Shown piece by piece: positions 58,122-64,000 of a stretch of DNA of 64,000 bases. A program made the position numbers and the translations under genes. The notes under the pieces are model-generated. The model was not told where the DNA came from. It saw only the letters and a list, made by a program, of their open reading frames with translations, and did not search any database. The stretch covers positions 1,338,501 to 1,402,500 of the forward strand of contig NZ_RCWN01000001.1 of the NCBI RefSeq assembly GCF_003668555.1, in the 5' to 3' direction. Within the stretch, counting starts at the first letter, position 1; each line of letters opens with the position of its first letter. This stretch comes from Notoacmeibacter ruber (GTDB lineage: Bacteria; Pseudomonadota; Alphaproteobacteria; Rhizobiales; Rhizobiaceae).

Positions 58122-61100
58122 ATGACAGAGTTTAACTACCCTGTCGTGGCCGTCGGCGCATCGGCCGGCGGTATCGAAGCGCTGAAAGCATTTGTCTCCG
58201 CCATCCCCGCCGAAACGAAGGCCGCATTCGTCATCCTCCAGCACCTTGCGCCCGATCATGACAGCCAGCTGACGAACATACTTGCGCGCTCTGCCGCCCT
58301 GCCCGCCCTTGAGGCAGAGAAGGACATGCCGCTGCAAAAGGGGCATATCTACGTTCTTCCCCCGGACCGTTATCTCCGCATCGTCGATCATGGCCTCTTC
58401 ACTGAACCACCGACGGAGCCACGCGGCCTGCGCATGCCCATCGACCATTTTATGAGGTCTTTGGCGGAGACCGTGGGGCCGAACGCCATCGGAGTGGTTC
58501 TCTCGGGCACCGGCACCGATGGCTCTCTCGGGCTGCGCGCCATCAAGGGCGCCGGCGGCCTGACCTTCGTCCAGTCACCCGAAACCGCGCTCTATGACGG
58601 CATGCCCAAAGCCGCCATTCAGATCGGCGCGGCGGACAGAATCGGATCGATCGAGGAAATCTGCGAAGGGCTTCGAAGTCATACGGATCGGACTGCCGAA
58701 CCAGAGGACGGCGAGTTTTCCCGCAAGCAGATCAACGGCATCATCACATTCCTGAAAGCCAGGACCGGACATGATTTCGGCGCCTACAAGATCGGAACGC
58801 TCGATCGGCGTATCCGCCGCCGGATGAGCCTGCTTCGTTTTGAGAGCGTTCGCCAGTATAATGATTATATCCGCAGCACGCCGAACGAAGCCCGTCAGCT
58901 TTTCGACGATCTGCTGATCAATGTGACCTGCTTCTTTCGCGATGAGGAAGTCTGGAACCCACTGGTCGAGAAGGTCCTCGACAAATTTCTCTCCGAAGAG
59001 CATCGCACGCCGATCCGTATATGGGTGCCAGCCTGCTCGACGGGGGAGGAAGCCTATTCGCTGGCCATCTTGCTGGAAGAGCGACGCAGGGCGCTCAAGG
59101 TCGATGTCGAGTACCAGATTTTTGCCTCCGATCTTGATGCCGAGGCGGTCTCGTTCGGGCGGGAAGCTCTTTACCCCGCCAGTATTGAAAGCGATGTCAG
59201 TGCCGAGCGACTTGAGCGCTTCTTCCGCCAGGAGGCGAGCAGCTACCGCCTCGACAAGCGCATCCGAGAAAAGGTCGTCTTCGCAACACAAAATCTCTTG
59301 GGCGATCCGCCGTTCTCCCGGCTGGACCTGATCAGTTGCCGAAATCTGCTGATCTATCTTGATCCGAGCTATCAAGCCCGTCTGATCGATGTTTTCCACT
59401 TCGCGTTGAAGGAAAACGGGTTTCTCTTCCTTGGTACGTCGGAGTCCCCCGGCTCCCGCTCGGACAAGTTTCGGTCGATCGATTCAAAGGCCCATATCTG
59501 GCAACGCCTGCCAGGTCAGAGCCTCAACAGCCTTCAGCTTTCGGGCGGTAGTGCTCGGTCGGAATTCGCGAATAACGGCCGTGCTCCTCGCCCGGCCCGC
59601 TCTCGTTCGAATGATCTTGGCAATCTTGTACGCCAGGCAATCCTTGAGCGCTTCGGACCGGCGGCTGTCGCAATCTCTACGGAAGGCCAAATATCCTATT
59701 ATCACGGGCCTATCAGACGGTTCATTGAAACACCCGAGGGCGAACCCACCAGCAACCTTTTCGAGCTGCTCGCTCCTCCCCTTCGGGTTCGGGTACGCGA
59801 AGCGCTTCGCAAGCTGGAAGCGGGCGAGGTACCGGCAAGGGCTGAAGGCGTACTGAAACTCGATGGCCAGGACCGGCTACTGAAGATCGAATGCGGCCGA
59901 CTGGCCATCGAAAACGATCCTCTCATTCTCGTGACGTTCGAGGATACAGCTCTTCCGACCGATCAGCCTGACCGAAAGCGTGGCGAAGACGATGAGGGAT
60001 ACATCCATCGCCTTGAAAATGAGCTGGAGGTGGTGCGCGAGGATCTGCAGACCACGGTCGAAGAACTGGAGACCTCGAATGAGGAATTGAAGGCCAGCAA
60101 TGAAGAAGCGATGGCTGCCAATGAGGAACTCCAATCGACCAATGAGGAACTGGAAACTTCGCGCGAAGAGCTCCAGTCGCTCAATGAAGAACTGATCACG
60201 CTCAACAACCAGCTCGAGGACAAGATATCGGAAGTCGAAAAAGCGACCGACGACATGCGCAACTTGCTGACGTCGACTCGTCTGCCGGTTCTTTTTCTGG
60301 ATTCCAACCTTACGATCTCGGGCTTCACGCAGTCGATGCGGAGCGTCATGGAGCTGCGTGAAGGCGACAAGGGTCGCCCCATGACCGAACTGGCCATGAA
60401 GGTCGACGATAGCCAGCTCATCAATGACTGCCGTGCAGTGCTCGACAAGCTGGAGCCGATCGAAACGCAGGTCGAGTCCAGTGATGGCCTGATCTATCTG
60501 CGCCGCATCCAGCCCTACAGGACCTCGGAAGAGCGCATCAGCGGCGTGGTCATCACCTATACGGAGGTGACGCGGCAGGCCACAATGGCCAAGCGGCTCG
60601 CCAGCCGAGAACGCCAGCAAAGCGTCATCGCCAGTATCAGTCGAAGTGGGCTGGGTGCACGCGACGAAGGAGAATTTCTCAACCATGTCTGTGCATCGCT
60701 GCGCGTGGCACTGGATTGCGATTATACAAAAATTCTAGCCCTCGACACCGAACGAAACCTCTTCGAGCTGCGTGCGGGCGCTGGCTGGAAACCGGGACTG
60801 GTCGGCAGCGCGACGGTGGAAAGCGGCTTCAAGAGCCAGGCCGGCTATACGATGCAGCAGGACGAACCAGTCCTCATTGAGGATTTTGAAGAAGAAAAGC
60901 GCTTCGATCCGCCGCCACTGCTTGTTGACCACGCCGTCCGCTCCGGCATCAGCACGACGATTTCTATACACGGCAAGGTCTGGGGTGTGATCGGGATACA
61001 TGACCGAGAGCCCCACGCATTCACCGAAGACGACCTCGCCATTCTCGCGGCCGCTTCGAATATCGTCGCGGCGACCGTCATGCAGATTACACGGGAGCGC

Positions 61101-62501
61101 CATCTCGCCCGCGAACGGCTTATGCTCGAGCTGGCGATCCGGTCTGCCGATCTTGGCGTCTGGCGCTACGATCCCGAGAACGATCACTTTCGTGGCGATG
61201 AACGCACCGAGCGGATGTTCGGAACGGACGACAGCAAGTCGCCCCCGAAACTGACGGCGTTTCTCGATCAGATCGCTGTAGAAAATCGGGATCGCGTGTC
61301 CGAAGCCCTACGCAACACGATCGAAAAGGGCGAGCCTTTCGACGAAGAGTTTATGCTACGCCGCGAAAACGAAGAGATCTGGCTCCTATGTCGCGGAGAA
61401 CGGATGCAGCAGGGGGACGAGACCGTCATTCTGGGCATCCATCAGGACGTGACGGAGCGCCGACAGAACGAAGAGCAGACCTTGTTCATGATGCGGGAAC
61501 TCGATCACCGCGTGAAGAACCTGCTCTCGATCATTCTGTCGATCGCCAAGGTCACGGCCAGGGGCGCCAACGATACCGACCAGTTCGTCTCCGACTTCAC
61601 CCAACGCCTCAATGCCATGGCACGCACGCATAGTCTTCTGGCAGAATCGCGCTGGCAGGGTGCGGAAATGCGAAGCCTGCTCAGAGAGGAGTTGAGTCAG
61701 TTCGGACGCGAGGGCCGGATCGAAATTCACGGCCCCCGCCTTGCCATGTCGCCAAGCGCCTCGCAGGCCATGTCCATGGCGATCCATGAATTGGCAACCA
61801 ATGCCGCCAAATACGGATCTTTACATTCTGCCGAGGGCACCTTGCACATCGAATGGCAGCTTGTGGAACGAGAAGATGAGGAGCGCTTGGCCATACGCTG
61901 GGAAGAACGCGGCGGCCAACCGGCGAAAGAACCCGAGCGCGAAGGGTTCGGTACTACGGTTTTGAAGCGCATCCTGCTTTCGCAGTTGAAGGCCGAGGTC
62001 GATCTCGACTACGCCGAAGAAGGCCTGACAGCGTTGATCGAAATGCCCACAACTCATATCCGGCCGTCGCAAGGACCCGACATCCAGTCGACAGATTCCG
62101 AGATGGAGATCAGCCCCGATATCCTCAAAGGGAAAAGAGTTCTCGTTCTGGACGATGAGTGGTTGATCGCCGAGCAGCATGCAGAGGCGCTGAGTAGCGC
62201 CGGGGCGGTCATCGTCGGCCCTTTCACAATGTTGAAAGAAGCGGATATTGCCGGTCGCATGGAGGACATCGATCTGGCCGTTCTGGACTATAACATCGAT
62301 GGCGAGCCCTCGACCCGCCTCATCCGAGACTTGAACAAGGCGGGGATCCCTACACTTATGGTTACAGCCTATGGGTCCTCACTCGAGCTTGAAGACGATG
62401 TCAAAATCGAAGCTGTTCTCAACAAGCCGGTCAGTTCGATAGCGATCATAAACCGTGTGGCGAAATCACTGCAAAAGCAGGAGGAGTTGTCACATGCCTA
62501 A
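58122..62501 (+). CDS. Hybrid CheB-CheR-PAS-GAF-PAS-HWE histidine kinase with C-terminal receiver
   Basis: A 1459-residue soluble signalling protein. Domains: CheB-type methylesterase (about 1-190; VGASAGG Ser14, QHL, GTGTDG), CheR methyltransferase (about 200-460; VPACSTGEEAYSLAILLEE, CRNLLIYLD), a coiled coil built of EELxxxNEEL repeats (about 623-706), PAS (about 713-813), GAF (830-986), PAS (996-1113), an HWE kinase (DHRVKN, His1129; HELATNAAKYGSLHS) and a receiver (DDEWLI near 1342, phosphoacceptor Asp1389). CheB, CheR, kinase and receiver active residues all look intact. No membrane helix and no adjacent chemoreceptor or che gene. The start at ATG 58122 has GAAGGGA upstream. HWE kinases of this class may act in the PhyR/EcfG stress network; here that is inference. 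Confidence 0.93.
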   Translation: MTEFNYPVVAVGASAGGIEALKAFVSAIPAETKAAFVILQHLAPDHDSQLTNILARSAALPALEAEKDMPLQKGHIYVLPPDRYLRIVDHGLFTEPPTEPRGLRMPIDHFMRSLAETVGPNAIGVVLSGTGTDGSLGLRAIKGAGGLTFVQSPETALYDGMPKAAIQIGAADRIGSIEEICEGLRSHTDRTAEPEDGEFSRKQINGIITFLKARTGHDFGAYKIGTLDRRIRRRMSLLRFESVRQYNDYIRSTPNEARQLFDDLLINVTCFFRDEEVWNPLVEKVLDKFLSEEHRTPIRIWVPACSTGEEAYSLAILLEERRRALKVDVEYQIFASDLDAEAVSFGREALYPASIESDVSAERLERFFRQEASSYRLDKRIREKVVFATQNLLGDPPFSRLDLISCRNLLIYLDPSYQARLIDVFHFALKENGFLFLGTSESPGSRSDKFRSIDSKAHIWQRLPGQSLNSLQLSGGSARSEFANNGRAPRPARSRSNDLGNLVRQAILERFGPAAVAISTEGQISYYHGPIRRFIETPEGEPTSNLFELLAPPLRVRVREALRKLEAGEVPARAEGVLKLDGQDRLLKIECGRLAIENDPLILVTFEDTALPTDQPDRKRGEDDEGYIHRLENELEVVREDLQTTVEELETSNEELKASNEEAMAANEELQSTNEELETSREELQSLNEELITLNNQLEDKISEVEKATDDMRNLLTSTRLPVLFLDSNLTISGFTQSMRSVMELREGDKGRPMTELAMKVDDSQLINDCRAVLDKLEPIETQVESSDGLIYLRRIQPYRTSEERISGVVITYTEVTRQATMAKRLASRERQQSVIASISRSGLGARDEGEFLNHVCASLRVALDCDYTKILALDTERNLFELRAGAGWKPGLVGSATVESGFKSQAGYTMQQDEPVLIEDFEEEKRFDPPPLLVDHAVRSGISTTISIHGKVWGVIGIHDREPHAFTEDDLAILAAASNIVAATVMQITRERHLARERLMLELAIRSADLGVWRYDPENDHFRGDERTERMFGTDDSKSPPKLTAFLDQIAVENRDRVSEALRNTIEKGEPFDEEFMLRRENEEIWLLCRGERMQQGDETVILGIHQDVTERRQNEEQTLFMMRELDHRVKNLLSIILSIAKVTARGANDTDQFVSDFTQRLNAMARTHSLLAESRWQGAEMRSLLREELSQFGREGRIEIHGPRLAMSPSASQAMSMAIHELATNAAKYGSLHSAEGTLHIEWQLVEREDEERLAIRWEERGGQPAKEPEREGFGTTVLKRILLSQLKAEVDLDYAEEGLTALIEMPTTHIRPSQGPDIQSTDSEMEISPDILKGKRVLVLDDEWLIAEQHAEALSSAGAVIVGPFTMLKEADIAGRMEDIDLAVLDYNIDGEPSTRLIRDLNKAGIPTLMVTAYGSSLELEDDVKIEAVLNKPVSSIAIINRVAKSLQKQEELSHA

Positions 62502-63468
62502 GCGCAACATTATCGGCATCGGCGGTAGCGCCGGAGCACTACAGGCGGTCTGTGAATTTCTGAGCGGCTTTCGTCCCGAATGCGACTCGGTCGTCCTCCT
62601 GGTCATTCACCGAACTGCGGAATCGTCGCGCCTTCTTGATATTCTCCAGCGTTGCACGCCTCTTCAGGTCCGAGAACCCGTGGACGACGAGGCCTTGGCG
62701 CCAGGCCATATTTATATCGCGCCGGCCGATCAGCACCTTCTCCTCGGCGATGACCACCTTCATCTGCGTCGTGGACCACGGGAAAACAATTTCCGGCCTT
62801 CCATCGATCCGCTCTTCAGATCATTGGCGGTCTTTGCTGGCGCGCGCGCCAATGGCGTCATCCTGTCGGGCTATCTCGATGACGGTTCGGCGGGCCTGCG
62901 CGCAATCGCCTCTGCAGGGGGCAGCACATTCGTGCAGGATCCGAGAGATTCTCTAACGCCTGATATGCCGCGCGCCGCCATTAGTGCCATCGGCGAACCC
63001 GACATGATTGCCGATGCCAAAGGACTCGGCGACCATCTGTCAAAGATCGTCGCCGAGGAGGCGCCCGAGAGCAAGGAAGTGCCGGAGAATGTCAAACTCG
63101 AACTTCTGATTTCCGGACTGGAGCGAGCCAGCATGAAGACGGAAGAAAAACTCGGTGAACTCTCCCCGTATAACTGTCCCGACTGCAATGGCGTTCTGTG
63201 GCAGATTGAAGATGGACCGATCCTTCGTTTCCGTTGCCATACGGGCCATGCCTATACGCATGCTGCCTTATCGCAGCGGCAAGACGAAATGCTGGAAAAA
63301 ACGCTCTACGATTCCCTCCGCGCACACCGCGAAAAAGCACAGTTGCTTCGCCAGCTTTCCGAGCGGGAGCCCGACAAGAGCGATCGCTGGCTGAAGCGTG
63401 CATCGGAATATGAAGAGGACGCCGAACTCCTCGAAGACGTCATCCTGCGTCAGAATACGCCAGCATAG
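62494..63468 (+). CDS. CheB-type protein-glutamate methylesterase with zinc-ribbon-like tail
   Basis: A 324-residue protein: CheB methylesterase domain (about 1-195) with IGGSAGALQAV at the N terminus (catalytic Ser), VIHRTAESSRLLDIL supplying the His, and GYLDDGSAGLRAIASAGG supplying the Asp. The C-terminal region holds CPDCNGVLWQIEDG and FRCHTGHAY (near 228-255), a likely zinc ribbon, and an acidic helical end. No receiver domain, so it is not a classical CheB. It overlaps the upstream kinase gene by 8 bases, so the two are translationally coupled. Confidence 0.88.
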   Translation: MPKRNIIGIGGSAGALQAVCEFLSGFRPECDSVVLLVIHRTAESSRLLDILQRCTPLQVREPVDDEALAPGHIYIAPADQHLLLGDDHLHLRRGPRENNFRPSIDPLFRSLAVFAGARANGVILSGYLDDGSAGLRAIASAGGSTFVQDPRDSLTPDMPRAAISAIGEPDMIADAKGLGDHLSKIVAEEAPESKEVPENVKLELLISGLERASMKTEEKLGELSPYNCPDCNGVLWQIEDGPILRFRCHTGHAYTHAALSQRQDEMLEKTLYDSLRAHREKAQLLRQLSEREPDKSDRWLKRASEYEEDAELLEDVILRQNTPA

Positions 63469-63471
63469 GTT

Positions 63472-64000
63472 CTACGCCCTCATCCGCGGAACCTGGTTGG
63501 GGTCGAGCCGCAATTCGATCAGGAGCGGTTTGGTGCGCGTCTTGACTGCTTTGATCGCGCTTTCCAGGTCCTCATCGGAACGCACGGTGATCCCCTTCCC
63601 GCCAAGGGCCGTTGCAACGTCGGCGAATGAAGGCCACTCAAACTCCGACAGGCCTGGGTTCATGCTGCGATCGACAAACTGGATATGTTCGGCGCCATAG
63701 GCGCTGTCATTGCAGACGATGACGATCAGGTCCTGTTTCAGCCGGACGGCCGTGTTGAATTCGTTGACGCCGCCCATCATGAAGCCGCCATCGCCGGTAA
63801 AGAGCACGACCGGGCTGTCCGGCTCTGCAAAGGCGGCACCGATCGCCTCTTGCAACCCCAGACCGATGGAGCCGAAATTCACCGTCACCAGAAATTGCCT
63901 CGGATGGGGCACCGAGATCCGGCACCAGACTTCGGTCATGAAGCGCCCGCCATCCGTTGCCAGAATCCTGTCCTTCGGCAAGGCTTCCTCCAGGCGGTCA
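63472..64000 (-). CDS. Acetolactate-synthase-like ThDP-dependent enzyme (C-terminal part)
   Basis: Partial gene running off the right edge; 176 C-terminal residues are seen. The ThDP/Mg motif is GDGGFMMGGVNEFNTAV...VCNDSAYG, preceded by NFGSIGLGLQEAIGAAFAE, as in the acetolactate synthase/benzoylformate decarboxylase superfamily. The N-terminal half that would separate these families is outside the window. It converges with the CheB-like gene, with 3 bases between stops. Confidence 0.85.
   Translation of the reverse strand, partial: DRLEEALPKDRILATDGGRFMTEVWCRISVPHPRQFLVTVNFGSIGLGLQEAIGAAFAEPDSPVVLFTGDGGFMMGGVNEFNTAVRLKQDLIVIVCNDSAYGAEHIQFVDRSMNPGLSEFEWPSFADVATALGGKGITVRSDEDLESAIKAVKTRTKPLLIELRLDPNQVPRMRA

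Noticed and set aside
60050..60240. Tandem-repeat-like DNA in the kinase gene
   Set aside because: The repetition encodes the EELxxxNEEL coiled coil common in CheB-CheR-PAS hybrids; it is a protein feature, not a mobile or CRISPR-type repeat.

Overview
The window (about 60% GC, compact, almost no repeats) reads as chromosome of an alphaproteobacterium, most likely Hyphomicrobiales (Rhizobiales). The grounds are a lipoyl domain fused to the pyruvate dehydrogenase E1-beta subunit, the order eno / ftsB / pdhABC / lpd / lipA, HWE-family histidine kinase signalling, a choXWV-type choline ABC transporter beside betICBA, and NapEFDABC plus copper nitrite reductase. The genus cannot be fixed from the sequence alone. 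I see no tRNA, rRNA, CRISPR array, prophage or insertion sequence.

Region 1 (1-18.4 kb) is central metabolism and envelope. It holds lipoyl synthase, a GlsB-type stress membrane protein, the complete pyruvate dehydrogenase complex with its E3 (a SGNH hydrolase and a GNAT acetyltransferase are coupled into the operon), a FtsB-like divisome protein, enolase, a PRC-barrel protein, phosphoglucomutase and dihydroxy-acid dehydratase. A three-gene lipid/LPS glycosylation set (LAB_N protein, GT2, GT39) follows, then a 3-oxoacid CoA-transferase pair. Every gene here is on the minus strand.

Region 2 (18.6-36.6 kb) is a contiguous choline-O-sulfate / choline / glycine betaine catabolic island. ChoXWV-type uptake and the regulator GbdR form one operon. 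BetI, choline sulfatase, betaine aldehyde dehydrogenase and choline dehydrogenase form a divergent operon, with a perfect BetI-type palindrome between the two. A six-gene operon (gbcA, gbcB, dgcA, dgcB, etfA, etfB) then carries glycine betaine to sarcosine. Sarcosine oxidase is not in the window.

Region 3 (36.6-49.2 kb) holds the branched-chain 2-oxoacid dehydrogenase operon (bkdA1, bkdA2, bkdB, lpdV) with a divergent Lrp-type BkdR. Next comes a cluster that matches the itaconate / C5-dicarboxylate pathway (CoA-transferase, hydratase, citramalyl-CoA lyase, acyl-CoA dehydrogenase, LysR regulator), followed by adenine deaminase.

Region 4 (49.2-57.9 kb) is nitrate and nitrite respiration: nirV, nirK and pseudoazurin on the minus strand, an NnrR-like regulator, an FNR-type regulator, and napEFDABC closed by a strong terminator. 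FNR-like boxes lie in both divergent promoter regions. NO and N2O reductases are not in the window.

Region 5 (57.9-64 kb) has a 1459-residue CheB-CheR-PAS-GAF-PAS-HWE kinase-REC protein whose gene overlaps that of a second CheB-type methylesterase with a C-terminal zinc-ribbon-like tail. There are no chemoreceptor or che genes nearby. The window ends inside an acetolactate-synthase-like ThDP enzyme gene. The tandem methylesterase/hybrid-kinase pair is the best candidate for an uncharacterised system. Other points of interest are a terminator embedded in the start of the GT39 gene, an FNR-type regulator lacking one N-terminal cysteine, and a DgcA with three instead of four cluster cysteines.
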